A program made the position numbers and the translations under genes. Of a stretch of DNA of 35,475 bases, positions 27,166 through 35,307 are shown one piece after another (the stretch's first letter is position 1; each line of letters begins with the position of its first letter). The notes under the pieces were generated by a model, which was given only the letters and a program-made list of their open reading frames with translations, was not told the DNA's origin and did not search any database. The stretch is taken from assembly GCA_017307205.1 (NCBI GenBank), contig JAFKGN010000172.1, forward strand, positions 1 through 35,475, in the 5' to 3' direction. This DNA comes from Caulobacterales bacterium (lineage in GTDB: Bacteria > Pseudomonadota > Alphaproteobacteria > Caulobacterales > Caulobacteraceae).

Positions 27166-27196
27166 GCCGCCTTGATGGCGGCTCTAAGTTCTTAGA
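27166..27196 (-). repeat. Two small inverted repeats at the lysC 3' end
   Basis: GCCGCC-TTGAT-GGCGGC (27166-27182) and TCTAAG-TT-CTTAGA (27183-27196, overlapping the lysC stop) lie side by side. They could slow or end transcription after lysC, but no T-run follows, so this is not a classical terminator; read-through into the transporter remains possible. Confidence 0.4.
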
Positions 27197-28442
27197 GCTG
27201 GTCCAGCCCGTATGCCGCGTGCAGGGCGCGCACGGCAAGCTCGGTGTAGGCGCTGTCGATCAGCACGCTGATCTTGATCTCGGAGGTCGAGATCACCTGG
27301 ATGTTGACGCCCTTGTCGGCCAGGGCCTTGAACATCGACTGGGCGACGCCCGCGTGGCTGCGCATGCCGACGCCGATCACCGAGACCTTGGCGACGTCCT
27401 CGTTGACGGCGACTTCCTCGAAACCGATCTCGGCCTTGGCGGCGTTGACGATCTCGACGGCGCGCGCGGCGTCACGCTTGCCGACCGTGAATTCCATGTT
27501 GGCCAGGCCGCCGTCGCGCGAGCGCGACTGCACGATCATGTCGACGTTGACGTTGGCGTCGGCCAGGCGGCCGAAGATGGCCGACGACACGCCCGGATGG
27601 TCCGGCAGGCCCAGCAGGCTGACCTTGGCTTCGTCCCGGCTGTAGGCGACGCCGCTGACAATGCGCTTTTCCATGATCTCTTCCTCGTCGCAGACGACGG
27701 TGCCCGTGTCCTCGCCCGCTTCACCGGGCTCCGTAAAGCTCGACAGCACGCGCAGCGGCACGCGCTGGGCCATCGCCAATTCAACCGACCGCGTCTGCAG
27801 CACCTTGGCGCCCAGCGAGGCCATCTCCAGCATCTCCTCGTAGGAGATCTTGGCCAGGCGCTTGGCCTTGCTCTCGATGCGAGGGTCGGTGGTGTAGACG
27901 CCGTCGACGTCCGTATAGATGTCGCAGGACGCGCCGACGGCGGCGGCCACGGCCACGGCGCTGGTGTCGGAGCCGCCACGGCCGAGCGTGGTGATGCGGC
28001 CGTCGAGCGTGCGGCCCTGGAAGCCGGCGATCACCGCCACCTCGCCGCGATCCATCGAGGCCGAGAGGTTGGCCGGCGGAATGTCTTCGATGCGGGCGCT
28101 GCCGTGGGCTTCGCTGGTGATGATCGGCAGCTGCCAGCCGAGCCACGAGCGGGCGTTGAGGCCCATGTTGCGCAGGACCATGGCCAGCAGGCCCGCGGTC
28201 ACCTGTTCGCCCGAGGCGACGACGGCGTCGTACTCGTCGTCCGAGTCCGGCAGGCCCGGGGCCGCGCGGCCGGCCTGGTCGGTCCAGGCCACCAGCTCAT
28301 TGGTCTTGCCGCTCATCGCCGAGACGACGACGGCCACCTGCTTGCCCGAACGCACTTCGGCCGCCACCAGCCGACCGACGCGGCGGATGCGCTCCAGGTC
28401 GGCCACCGAGGTGCCGCCGAACTTCATCACCAACCGAGACAT
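27192..28442 (-). CDS. lysC: Aspartate kinase
   Basis: A 416-residue cytoplasmic enzyme that phosphorylates L-aspartate at the start of the lysine/threonine/methionine/diaminopimelate pathway. The kinase domain opens with KFGGTSV (7-13) and has [18 protein letters not shown] and [11 protein letters not shown]. Two ACT domains (about 265-335 and 345-416) fit feedback control by end products. Length matches the monofunctional, homo-oligomeric class of alphaproteobacteria. It is divergent from ubiG with 110 bp between starts, which hold a GANTC site (GATTC, 28471-28475). No clear ribosome site is seen. Confidence 0.96.
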   Translation of the reverse strand: MSRLVMKFGGTSVADLERIRRVGRLVAAEVRSGKQVAVVVSAMSGKTNELVAWTDQAGRAAPGLPDSDDEYDAVVASGEQVTAGLLAMVLRNMGLNARSWLGWQLPIITSEAHGSARIEDIPPANLSASMDRGEVAVIAGFQGRTLDGRITTLGRGGSDTSAVAVAAAVGASCDIYTDVDGVYTTDPRIESKAKRLAKISYEEMLEMASLGAKVLQTRSVELAMAQRVPLRVLSSFTEPGEAGEDTGTVVCDEEEIMEKRIVSGVAYSRDEAKVSLLGLPDHPGVSSAIFGRLADANVNVDMIVQSRSRDGGLANMEFTVGKRDAARAVEIVNAAKAEIGFEEVAVNEDVAKVSVIGVGMRSHAGVAQSMFKALADKGVNIQVISTSEIKISVLIDSAYTELAVRALHAAYGLDQL

Positions 28443-28552
28443 GGACCGTGTCGCCGCCCTAAAACGCTTCGATTCTTCTTGCCGAACGGCCGGCGATCCG
28501 CCACGCCCCTCGACAAGAGGCCGCCTTCTAGCGACGGATTTTCACAACGGCA

Positions 28553-29308
28553 ATGTCGCAATCGTCCCAACAATCATCCATCGATCCGGCGGAAGTCGAA
28601 CGTTTCTCCCGCATCGCCGCCGAATGGTGGGACCCGAAGGGCAAGTTCGCCCCCCTGCACGTGTTCAATCCCGTGCGCCTGACCTTCATCCGCGAGACCT
28701 GCCTGGCGCGCTTCGGGCGCGACGGCGCGCAGGCCCAGCCCTTCCAGGGCCTGAAGCTGCTCGACATCGGCTGCGGCGGCGGCCTGCTGAGCGAGCCCAT
28801 GGCCCGCCTGGGATTTGACGTCACCGCCGTCGACGCCTCCGAACGCAATATCGGCACCGCCTCGACCCACGCGGCCGAACAGGGCCTGACCATCGACTTC
28901 CGCGCCTCCACCGCCGAGGCCCTGCTGGCCGAGGGCGCCGGCCCGTTCGACGTGGTCCTCAACATGGAGGTGATCGAGCACGTGGCCGATCCCGGCGAGT
29001 TCGCCCGCACCTGCGCCAAGATGCTGGCCCCCGGCGGGGTGATGATCGTCGCCACCCTGAACCGCACGCTGAAGGCCCTGGCCCTTGCCAAGATCGGCGC
29101 CGAATATGTTCTGCGCTGGGTTCCGGCGGGCACGCACGACTGGAAGAAGTTCCTCCGCCCCGACGAAATCCGCAGCTTCCTCGCCTTCGAAAAGGTCGAC
29201 GTCGAAGGCCCGTTCGGCGTCTCGTACGATCCGATCACCGGCCGCTGGAACCGCTCCGCCGACAGCGACGTGAACTACATGATGACGGTGACCAAGGCGG
29301 CAAAGTGA
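28553..29308 (+). CDS. ubiG: Ubiquinone biosynthesis O-methyltransferase
   Basis: A 251-residue SAM-dependent enzyme that performs both O-methylations in ubiquinone synthesis. The UbiG N-terminus ([20 protein letters not shown]) is distinctive. The SAM-binding motif [16 protein letters not shown] is at 69-84, and [11 protein letters not shown] is present near 142. It is divergent from lysC. The start at 28553 has no strong ribosome site. Its stop (TGA) overlaps the GTG of the next gene. Confidence 0.95.
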   Translation: MSQSSQQSSIDPAEVERFSRIAAEWWDPKGKFAPLHVFNPVRLTFIRETCLARFGRDGAQAQPFQGLKLLDIGCGGGLLSEPMARLGFDVTAVDASERNIGTASTHAAEQGLTIDFRASTAEALLAEGAGPFDVVLNMEVIEHVADPGEFARTCAKMLAPGGVMIVATLNRTLKALALAKIGAEYVLRWVPAGTHDWKKFLRPDEIRSFLAFEKVDVEGPFGVSYDPITGRWNRSADSDVNYMMTVTKAAK

Positions 29309-30252
29309 CCATGCGTTCGTCCGCCAAGTCCCGCCCCGTCGGCGGCCGCTTCGCCGGCATGAAGCTGCTGCGCGGCGGCGAGTTCATGATGGGCTGCGAC
29401 GACGAATACGCCGACGAGGCCCCGGCCCGCCCGGTCACCGTCGGCGACTTCTGGATCGACGAGACCCCGGTCACCAACGCCGAATTCGCCCGCTTCGTCG
29501 CAGAGACCGGCTACGTCACCTTCGCCGAAACCCCGCCCAATCCGTTCGACTATCCGGGCATGCCGCCGGAGAACGTGTTCGCCGGCTCGGTGGTCTTCAC
29601 CCCCGCCGACCGCCCCGTCCTGCTCAGCGAGTTCAACTGGTGGTCCTTCGAGCGCGGCGCCTGCTGGCGCAGCCCGCTCGGTGAGGGCTCCAGCATCGCG
29701 GGCATCGAGGATCACCCGGTGGTCCACGTCGTCCACGCCGACGCGACGGCCTACGCGACCTGGGCCCGCAAGAGCCTGCCGACCGAGGCCGAGTGGGAAT
29801 ACGCCGCCCGCGGCGGCCTCGAGGGCGCCCGCTACGCCTGGGGCGACGAATTCATCCCGAACGGCGTGCGCATGGCCAAGACCTGGGACGGCGAGTTTCC
29901 CTGGCGCAACGACGCCCCCGAGGGTCAGAAGCGCACGGCCCCGGTCCGCAGCTATCCGGCCAACGGCTACGGCCTCTACGACATGATCGCCAACACCTGG
30001 GAATGGACCGACGACTGGTACGTCGCCCAGCGCGAGGCGGCGAGTTGCTGCGGCAAGGGCCTGAAATCGACGACGGCCGCCGAAAGCCTCGATCCAACCA
30101 CGTCCCCGACCATTCCCCGCAAGGTGCTGAAAGGCGGCTCGCACCTCTGCGCCGAGAGCTATTGCCGCCGCTTCCGCCCCGCCGCACGCTGGGCCCAACC
30201 GATCGACACCTCCACTTCGCACGTCGGCTTCCGCTGCGTCGTGCGGAGGTGA
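29305..30252 (+). CDS. Formylglycine-generating enzyme (sulfatase activator)
   Basis: A 315-residue FGE-sulfatase family protein that converts the active-site cysteine of type I sulfatases to formylglycine. Evidence: an N-terminal [50 protein letters not shown], and the C-terminal [16 protein letters not shown]282 and C287 match the two copper-binding cysteines of human FGE (5 residues apart), and RPAARW and HVGFRC complete the core. This is what separates true FGE from other members. No signal peptide is seen, so it should act in the cytoplasm. It starts at GTG 29305 overlapping the ubiG stop (GTGA); ATG 29311 is the alternative. A sulfatase gene follows. Confidence 0.92.
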   Translation: MTMRSSAKSRPVGGRFAGMKLLRGGEFMMGCDDEYADEAPARPVTVGDFWIDETPVTNAEFARFVAETGYVTFAETPPNPFDYPGMPPENVFAGSVVFTPADRPVLLSEFNWWSFERGACWRSPLGEGSSIAGIEDHPVVHVVHADATAYATWARKSLPTEAEWEYAARGGLEGARYAWGDEFIPNGVRMAKTWDGEFPWRNDAPEGQKRTAPVRSYPANGYGLYDMIANTWEWTDDWYVAQREAASCCGKGLKSTTAAESLDPTTSPTIPRKVLKGGSHLCAESYCRRFRPAARWAQPIDTSTSHVGFRCVVRR

Positions 30253-30284
30253 GGTATTTCGCCTTTGCAGGCTCATACTGAGTT

Positions 30285-30301
30285 CCGGCTGTCTTAGCCG
30301 G
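30285..30301. repeat. Small hairpin between the FGE and sulfatase genes
   Basis: CCGGCT and AGCCGG are separated by GTCTT. No T-run follows, so it is more likely an mRNA processing or stability hairpin than a terminator. It lies 26 nt upstream of the sulfatase start. Confidence 0.35.
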
Positions 30302-30326
30302 CCCGATCCTTAGGAGTATGTCACCG

Positions 30327-31826
30327 ATGCCCATGTCCCGCCGACAGTTCGCCCTCTCCACGGCGGCCGCCGTCACCGTTTACGGCAACGGCGTCATGGC
30401 CCAGCAGGTGAAGCGCCCGAACGTGGTCTTCGTGCTGAGCGACGACTGGCGCTGGGACGCGATGAGCGCGGCGGGCAGCAAGATCATCAAGACGCCGAAC
30501 ATCGACCGCATCGCCAATGAGGGCGCGCGCTTCGCCAACGCCTTCTGCACCACCTCGCTGTGCTCGCCGAGCCGCGCCAGCTTCCTGTCGGGCATGTACC
30601 CGCACATCCACGGCGTGGTGGACAACTTCACCGACTACCCGATCGACAAATACCCGAGCTACCACGCCAGTCTGTCGCAGGCCGGCTACGCCACCGCCTA
30701 CATCGGCAAGTGGCACATGGGCGAAGGCGACGACTCCCACCGCAAGCCGTTCGACTACTGGGCCAGCCACAAGGGCCAGGGCCAGTACTACGACACCGAA
30801 TTCCATGTCTCCGAGCGGGTCGCCCCGGGCAGCACCGAGACCAAGGGCGAGCGGAAGGTCATCAAGGGCTATTACACCCACGTGGTGACGCAGCTGGCGC
30901 TGGACTGGATCAAGCGCGCCCCGCGCCCCTTCTCTCTGCAGCTCGGTCACAAGGCGCCGCACGGCAAGTGGTATCCCGAGCCGAAGTACGAGCACGCCTT
31001 CGACAACCTCGACATCAAGAAGCCGCCGCTCGACCAGCTGGTCAACGAGGGCACGCCCGATTGGGTGAAGAAGCGCGTCGCCACCTGGCACGGCATCGAC
31101 GGCCCGCTATACGAGATGAAGGACTTCGCCGACTTCATCCGCGGCTACTACGGCACCATCCTGTCGGTCGATGACAGCATCGGCGCGCTCTACGCGGCGC
31201 TGCAGGAGATGGGCGAGCTCGACAACACCATCTTCGTGGTCGCCGGCGACAACGGCTTCCTGCTCGGCGAGCACGCCTCGATCGACAAGCGGACGGCCTG
31301 GGAAGAGAGCATCCGCATCCCGATGCTGGTGCGCTACCCGCCGGCCATCGCCAAGGGCACGGTCGTCGACGAGCTGGTCATGAACATGGACCTCGCCCCG
31401 ACGGTGCTCGACCTGACCAACGTCAAGCCGCCGGCCGCCGCGCCGAAGATGCAGGGTCTTTCGACCAAGCCGCTGTTCGGCAAGACCAAGCCGAAGGATT
31501 GGCGCAAGTCCGTGTACTACCAGTACAATTTCGAGAAGGAATTCCCCTACACGCCGAACGTGCGGGCGGTGCGGACCGACGAGTGGATTTATATGCACTA
31601 CCCCAACGGGGGCAGCGCGCCGGACACCGAGAAGGCCGAGCTCTACAACATCAAGACCGACAGCCGCGAGATGAACAACCTCATCGACAAGCCGCAGTAC
31701 GCCGCCAAGCAGCGCGAGCTGAAGGCCGAGCTGCTGCGCCTGCAGACGGTCACCGGCGCCCTGCCCGACAAGATGCCTCAGAGCCCGGCTCTGAGCTTCG
31801 CCATGCCGGACGCGGCGATCCGCTAG
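30327..31826 (+). CDS. Tat-exported type I sulfatase
   Basis: A 499-residue arylsulfatase-fold enzyme. The N-terminus SRRQFALSTAAA is a twin-arginine signal. Metal-binding D39/D40 (VLSDDWRWD) and the motif C79-S-P-S-R83 (TTSLCSPSRAS) are intact, where C79 would become formylglycine. AGDNGFLLGEH and a later lysine (KRTAWEE) are also expected at the active site. I chose ATG 30327: AGGAG lies 10 nt upstream, whereas it is only 1 nt from ATG 30318. The substrate (sulfated sugar, glycosaminoglycan fragment or other) cannot be read from the sequence. The adjacent FGE gene presumably matures it before folded export to the periplasm. Confidence 0.93.
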   Translation: MPMSRRQFALSTAAAVTVYGNGVMAQQVKRPNVVFVLSDDWRWDAMSAAGSKIIKTPNIDRIANEGARFANAFCTTSLCSPSRASFLSGMYPHIHGVVDNFTDYPIDKYPSYHASLSQAGYATAYIGKWHMGEGDDSHRKPFDYWASHKGQGQYYDTEFHVSERVAPGSTETKGERKVIKGYYTHVVTQLALDWIKRAPRPFSLQLGHKAPHGKWYPEPKYEHAFDNLDIKKPPLDQLVNEGTPDWVKKRVATWHGIDGPLYEMKDFADFIRGYYGTILSVDDSIGALYAALQEMGELDNTIFVVAGDNGFLLGEHASIDKRTAWEESIRIPMLVRYPPAIAKGTVVDELVMNMDLAPTVLDLTNVKPPAAAPKMQGLSTKPLFGKTKPKDWRKSVYYQYNFEKEFPYTPNVRAVRTDEWIYMHYPNGGSAPDTEKAELYNIKTDSREMNNLIDKPQYAAKQRELKAELLRLQTVTGALPDKMPQSPALSFAMPDAAIR

Positions 31827-31854
31827 GGCTGACGGCCTCCACCGAAGCGAAGCC

Positions 31855-31880
31855 GCCGAGGACTAGTCAACGTCCTCGGC
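31855..31880. repeat. 9-bp inverted repeat between convergent genes
   Basis: GCCGAGGAC and GTCCTCGGC enclose an 8-nt loop. The repeat overlaps the stop of the minus-strand gene at 31863 and lies 29 nt after the sulfatase stop. It may serve both converging transcripts, but neither side has a T-run. Confidence 0.45.
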
Positions 31881-32078
31881 GCGCTGCCGCGCTTCGCTGC
31901 GGGAGATCAAGGTGTCGAACTCGGCGATGCTCTTCTTGAGCTTGTCGATGGCCGCCTTGCTGACGTTGACATCCGAGGCGTGAATCTTGAGCGCGCCAGA
32001 CTCGAAGCGGCCGAGCTGTTCGATCAGCAGATCCCGAAGGTAGGACCAGCGCTCACGAATCTGCAGCGGTGTTTCCAC
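31863..32078 (-). CDS. Small hypothetical helical protein
   Basis: A 71-residue protein I do not recognise. It is hydrophilic and predicted helical: a first helix with RERWSYLRDLLIEQLGRF and a second, more heptad-like one with AAIDKLKKSIAEFDTLISR, which suggests a helical hairpin or coiled coil. The start is GTG 32078, overlapping the stop of the preceding gene (TAGTG), so the two proteins are probably made together and may interact. There is no signal peptide. Confidence 0.7.
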   Translation of the reverse strand: METPLQIRERWSYLRDLLIEQLGRFESGALKIHASDVNVSKAAIDKLKKSIAEFDTLISRSEARQRAEDVD

Positions 32079-32353
32079 TAGGCGGTCGCCGCCTTTTGCA
32101 GGGAGCTGTGAGCGGTGGCGCTGCGCACCAGCTTCACGCCGAGGAAGATCATCTGGCCTTCGACGAAGCTGACTTCCGAGACCGCGACGTCGCGGCTCAG
32201 CTTGATGATGGACTCGTCACGCTGCGTGACCTGCAGCTCCATCTTCTTGAGGTCGATCCCGGAGTCGCGGGCGTCCTCGACCAGCTTGCGCAGTTCGACG
32301 ATGCGGATGCGTGAAATCGACCCGGCGTGAGGCGAACGAGCGGGATTGGACAT
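32078..32353 (-). CDS. Small hypothetical protein, partner of the next gene
   Basis: A 91-residue protein of unknown function. The middle is charged and probably helical (RIRIVELRKLVEDARDSGID), then a strand-rich part with the hydrophobic segment VSFVEGQMIFLGVKLV follows. No membrane segment or signal peptide is evident. ATG 32353 has a strong GGAGG 4 nt upstream; the open frame reaches 32473, but the extra 40 residues have no ribosome site. Its stop overlaps the start of the 71-residue gene. Its promoter probably lies in the AT-rich region further upstream. Confidence 0.75.
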   Translation of the reverse strand: MSNPARSPHAGSISRIRIVELRKLVEDARDSGIDLKKMELQVTQRDESIIKLSRDVAVSEVSFVEGQMIFLGVKLVRSATAHSSLQKAATA

Positions 32354-32439
32354 GGGGCCTCCGGGGCGCGGGATCTCTGTAACGGCGATCAAGCCCGGCC
32401 TCAGGGCCGCATAGACTCTCGCCTCAGAATTCCTCATGG

Positions 32440-32640
32440 AACTTAGCAGATAACCGAAAAATATCGGCGCCATTTCCGAATAACGCTGCCCGATCAGGCG
32501 AAAATTCTGAAAATTATCGCCAAATTTTCCCGCGCCGTCCGCGCCTCGAAAATTGGAATTTCAATTCCAGAGTTTCAATAATCCACCCATCTCGCCCCTG
32601 TGATGGCGTGGATTTATCCGCATGCATTAGGGTGAATTCT
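32440..32640. promoter_or_regulatory. AT-rich intergenic region with repeated GAAAATT words
   Basis: The 337-bp space 32354-32690 holds no gene I can support. Its middle is markedly AT-rich against the GC-rich background. GAAAATT occurs at 32500-32506, 32509-32515 and 32548-32554, and inverted at 32523-32529. A 7-bp inverted repeat TGGAATT/AATTCCA (32554-32569, 2-nt spacer) follows, and GGCGA/TCGCC (32498-32502, 32516-32520) brackets two of the words. It lies between divergent genes, so promoters and operators for both sides are likely here. Confidence 0.45.
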
Positions 32641-32690
32641 GACTTCAGGACCTGCATCCCGCAGGATCGTGCCGTCACCGGAGATGCGGC

Positions 32691-32789
32691 ATGGCCAAGG
32701 GACAAAAGAAATCCAACAAGGAAGTCCGCAAACCCAAGAAAGAGAAGCCGAAGCCTCCCGAGGTCATCAAGGTCCAGATCGGACGCTAG
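32691..32789 (+). CDS. Very small lysine-rich protein (32 residues)
   Basis: This encodes a highly basic 32-residue peptide: MAKGQKKSNKEVRKPKKEKP followed by KPPEVIKVQIGR. Very similar MAKGQ..SNKE..KPKKEK micro-proteins occur in many proteobacteria, as far as I recall, with no known role; binding to nucleic acid or ribosomes would fit the charge. GGAG lies 7 nt upstream of the ATG, and a small hairpin CCTGC/GCAGG (about 25 nt further up) precedes it. Its stop TAG shares three bases with the stop of the convergent lipoprotein gene (CTAG, 32786-32789). Confidence 0.75.
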   Translation: MAKGQKKSNKEVRKPKKEKPKPPEVIKVQIGR

Positions 32790-33256
32790 GGCTGGGCGGC
32801 GCCGGCCGGCGGAATCTCCAGCGGGGCAGGATCGGGAAGAACGGCGGCGTTGGAGCTGGTCTCCGTCGTCGACACATCGACCGTCGCGGCGGGCGACGTC
32901 GCCGAGGCCGCCTCCTCCGCTGCGATCCGCGTCTCGGCCGCCCTCTTGTCGTGCGCGAGCTGCTTCTTTTCGAGATGGGCGTCGATCAGCTCGCCGCCGG
33001 TCGCGCCCAGGCTGGCGCCGGTGGGGCCCAGCGCCCCGCCCGCCGCGGCGCCCAGCACCGTCACTGGCTTGGCCTTGGTCGTCATGGCCCCAATACCCGC
33101 CCCAAGCGCGGAGCCCGCCATGGCGCCGGGCGGCCCGGCCACGGCGGCGCCCGCGACCAGACCGGCGCGCGAGCCCAGCGAGGCGCGCCCGGAGGCGCCG
33201 CAGGCGGCGACCAAGGTTAGGAGAAGGACGGCGACGATCAGGGGTGCGCGGGTCAT
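32786..33256 (-). CDS. Glycine-zipper lipoprotein, unknown function
   Basis: A 156-residue protein with a lipoprotein signal (LTLVAAC, C19). Residues 30-90 form a glycine-zipper-like segment with small residues repeated every four positions (VAGAAVAGPPGAMAGSALG, then GAAAGGALGPTGASLG). A charged helix (LEKKQLAHDKRAAETRIAAEE) follows, then a Ser/Thr/Pro tail. Such proteins usually sit in the outer membrane or its periplasmic face. ATG 33256 is preferred since the lipobox follows at the right distance; the open frame runs on to 33283. It ends with a stop shared with the convergent micro-gene. Confidence 0.8.
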   Translation of the reverse strand: MTRAPLIVAVLLLTLVAACGASGRASLGSRAGLVAGAAVAGPPGAMAGSALGAGIGAMTTKAKPVTVLGAAAGGALGPTGASLGATGGELIDAHLEKKQLAHDKRAAETRIAAEEAASATSPAATVDVSTTETSSNAAVLPDPAPLEIPPAGAAQP

Positions 33257-33319
33257 GTGTGGGGCGCCTTTCAGCTCCCACAACGTGCGCCCCGGCCCAG
33301 GCGTTCTAGCCGAGCTTGC

Positions 33320-33631
33320 TCAGCCCCGGCGGTTCATCGGCGGATCGTAGTGCGCCACGATGTCGGAAAGCTCGGCGTCGCGCGCCGAGGCCGCCACGTT
33401 CAGCCGGGTGTAGAGCCGGTTCACGCCGTGGCTTTTCACGGCCTCGTCCCAGCGGGTTCGGGCGTCGTCGGACAGGTTGTTGCTCTCGGACGCGAAGACG
33501 ATCGCCCACGAACGCTCTTCCGCTTTGACGTAGAGGAATTCGCCGCCCATCACGGAAACCTTCGCGCCGTCAGGCACTTGCTGAAACCGATAGGGCCCGC
33601 CATGGGCGCCCGCTACGTCCAGAAACAGCAT
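33320..33631 (-). CDS. Hypothetical protein of 103 residues
   Basis: I do not recognise this protein. It is a soluble, mixed alpha/beta sequence: strands in YRFQQVPDGAKVSVMGGEFLY and WAIVFASES, then a helix with DDARTRWDEAVKSHG and a final NVAASARDAELSDIVAHY. No signal peptide. Codon use matches neighbours, so it is likely real. It lies between the lipoprotein gene and the DUF1178 gene on the same strand with gaps of 63 and 73 bp; no operon is evident. Confidence 0.7.
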   Translation of the reverse strand: MLFLDVAGAHGGPYRFQQVPDGAKVSVMGGEFLYVKAEERSWAIVFASESNNLSDDARTRWDEAVKSHGVNRLYTRLNVAASARDAELSDIVAHYDPPMNRRG

Positions 33632-33704
33632 CGCTTCTCACCTGTACGCTACCAAGACCAGTGTTTCGCCTCGCTCGCCCGTGGGGCGAAAATGCGGCGC
33701 CGGC

Positions 33705-34136
33705 CTAATTGATCCGTGACTTCTTCGGCGGCGCCGGAGGCAGGGCGGCCACCTTAACACCATCTTCGCGCAGCGCCTTCACCTCGGCGGGCGTCGCCTC
33801 GCCATAGATGCCGCGCTCCTCCGACTTGCCTTCGTGAATGTCGCGGGCCTCCCGCGCGAAGGTGTCGCCGACATAGTCGAAATTCGCCTCGACATGCTCA
33901 CGAACCTGGCTCGCGGCCTGCATCACCATCTCGTGCATCTTGGCCTGAGCCTCGGGCGAAGCCTGGGCCTTCGTGCCGCTCACAGCCGGGGCCATGATCT
34001 GCTTGCGCACCGCCTTAGAGGCGCAGACCGGGCATTCCAGCAGTCCGCGCGCCGCCTGGTCGTCGTAGTCGGCCGACGCGCCGAACCAGCCTTCGAAGGC
34101 GTGGTCATGCTCGCAGGTCAGGGCGTACTTGATCAT
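33705..34136 (-). CDS. DUF1178-family protein
   Basis: A 143-residue protein of the DUF1178 family, common in alphaproteobacteria. The N-terminus MIKYALTCEHDHAFEGWFGAS and the later CPVC (C8, C35, C38) suggest a small zinc-ribbon. The rest is helical and charged with a proline-rich end (PPAPPKKSRIN). No known function. Its ATG overlaps the stop of the nitrilase gene (ATGA), so the two are coupled. Confidence 0.92.
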   Translation of the reverse strand: MIKYALTCEHDHAFEGWFGASADYDDQAARGLLECPVCASKAVRKQIMAPAVSGTKAQASPEAQAKMHEMVMQAASQVREHVEANFDYVGDTFAREARDIHEGKSEERGIYGEATPAEVKALREDGVKVAALPPAPPKKSRIN

Positions 34137-34966
34137 GACGCCAACGGAGCGGGGGCCGTGAAGGCGCGGGCGTTCTTCAGCGCCGGGATGGCGGCGCGAG
34201 CCTTGGCGGCTTCGGAGAGGTCGAGGTCGGCGATCAGAACGCCCGGCTCGTCATGCGCCAGCTCGGCGATCACCTTGCCCCACGGATTGATCGCCAGCGA
34301 ATGGCCATAGGTGCCGCGCCCGTCCTCGTGGAAGCCGCCCTGGGCCGCCGCCAGCACGAAGCTGCCGGTCTCGATGGCGCGGGCCCGCAGCAGCACATGC
34401 CAGTGCGCCTCGCCGGTCGGCCGGGTGAAGGCGGCGGGAGCGGCGATGATCTCGGCCCCGGCCAGGGCCAGGGCGCGGTGCAGCGCCGGGAAGCGCAGAT
34501 CGTAGCAGATGGTCAGGCCCAGTTTCACCGCAGGCGTCGCCTCGACCACGACGGCCTCGTCGCCCGGCTGATAGACCTCGCTCTCGCGCGCCGTCTCGCC
34601 GTTCGGCAGATCGACGTCGAACATGTGCATCTTGTCGTAGGTGGCGACGATCCCGCCGTCCGGCCCGACCAGAATCTCGCGATTGGCCGCCTTGCCGTCG
34701 TCCCGCCGCACCAGCGCCGAGCCGATCAGCAGATAGACGCCCAGCGCCTTGGCCTCGGCCCGCAGCCCCTGCACGACCGGGTCATCCTCCAGCGAGAACA
34801 GCGCCAGCTTGGAGCGATCCTTCTGCACGATGTTCGTGCACTCGGGCGTCAGGATCAGCTGCGCGCCCTCGGCCGCCGCCTGCCGCACCAACGGCAGCAC
34901 ATGGGCGAGCGCCGCCTCGTGGGTGGCGGGAGTGCGAAGCTGAACAAGACCGACGCGCAGGGGCAT
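34133..34966 (-). CDS. Nitrilase-superfamily amidase, Nit1/deaminated-glutathione amidase type
   Basis: A 277-residue carbon-nitrogen hydrolase with the triad E42 (LTPECTN), K112 (YDKMHMFDVDLP) and C154 (TICYDLRFP). FDVDLPNGETARESE and AAPAAFTRPTGEAHWHVLLRARAIE are typical of the Nit1/YbeM group, which hydrolyses deaminated glutathione; the neighbouring glutaredoxin gene agrees with this. It sits in the middle of a minus-strand operon with grxC upstream and DUF1178 downstream. Assignment to the Nit1 role is likely but not certain. Confidence 0.9.
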   Translation of the reverse strand: MPLRVGLVQLRTPATHEAALAHVLPLVRQAAAEGAQLILTPECTNIVQKDRSKLALFSLEDDPVVQGLRAEAKALGVYLLIGSALVRRDDGKAANREILVGPDGGIVATYDKMHMFDVDLPNGETARESEVYQPGDEAVVVEATPAVKLGLTICYDLRFPALHRALALAGAEIIAAPAAFTRPTGEAHWHVLLRARAIETGSFVLAAAQGGFHEDGRGTYGHSLAINPWGKVIAELAHDEPGVLIADLDLSEAAKARAAIPALKNARAFTAPAPLAS

Positions 34967-35021
34967 GGTCGGAACATGAGGATTTGGCGCGGGAACGCAA
35001 CCAATCCCGACGCGAACAGCG

Positions 35022-35279
35022 TCAGCCCGCCAGCAGCGCGTCCAGCTTGCCCTGGCGCTCCAGCATCATCATGTCGTCGCTGCCGCCAATGTGCTGCTCG
35101 CCGATAAAGATCTGCGGGAAGGTCACGCCGCCACCCGAGCGCTCGATCATCTCGCGCTTCTTCTCGGGGTCCATGCCGGCCTCGATCTCGGTGAAGTCGG
35201 CGCCCTTGTCGCCGAGCAGCTTAAGGGCGCGGGCGCAGTAGCCGCAGAAGGGTCGGGTGTAGATCGTAACGTGGGCCAT
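35022..35279 (-). CDS. grxC: Glutaredoxin 3
   Basis: An 85-residue glutaredoxin that reduces disulfides with glutathione. The active site is C12-G-Y-C15 (RPFCGYCARAL), where the classic form is CPYC; TFPQIFIGEQHIGGSDD holds the cis-proline and glutathione-binding residues. It starts 28 nt after the upstream ComF-family gene and precedes the nitrilase gene by 55 bp, so it probably belongs to one transcript. Confidence 0.95.
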   Translation of the reverse strand: MAHVTIYTRPFCGYCARALKLLGDKGADFTEIEAGMDPEKKREMIERSGGGVTFPQIFIGEQHIGGSDDMMMLERQGKLDALLAG

Positions 35280-35307
35280 GGAATCCGTGACGCGAAGCTT
35301 CAGCGCT

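Noticed and set aside
25760-27238. N-terminal extension of the sugar dehydrogenase frame through the transporter gene
   Set aside because: The added residues are out of frame with the transporter and Arg/Gly/Pro-rich, while a lipoprotein signal with its own ribosome site starts at 25759.
31855-31880. Intrinsic terminator for the sulfatase gene
   Set aside because: The stem is good, but no T-run follows on either strand, so I list it as an inverted repeat.
32354-32473. 40-residue N-terminal extension of the 91-residue gene
   Set aside because: A strong GGAGG stands 4 nt before ATG 32353, whereas the upstream start has none and lies at the edge of the AT-rich regulatory region.
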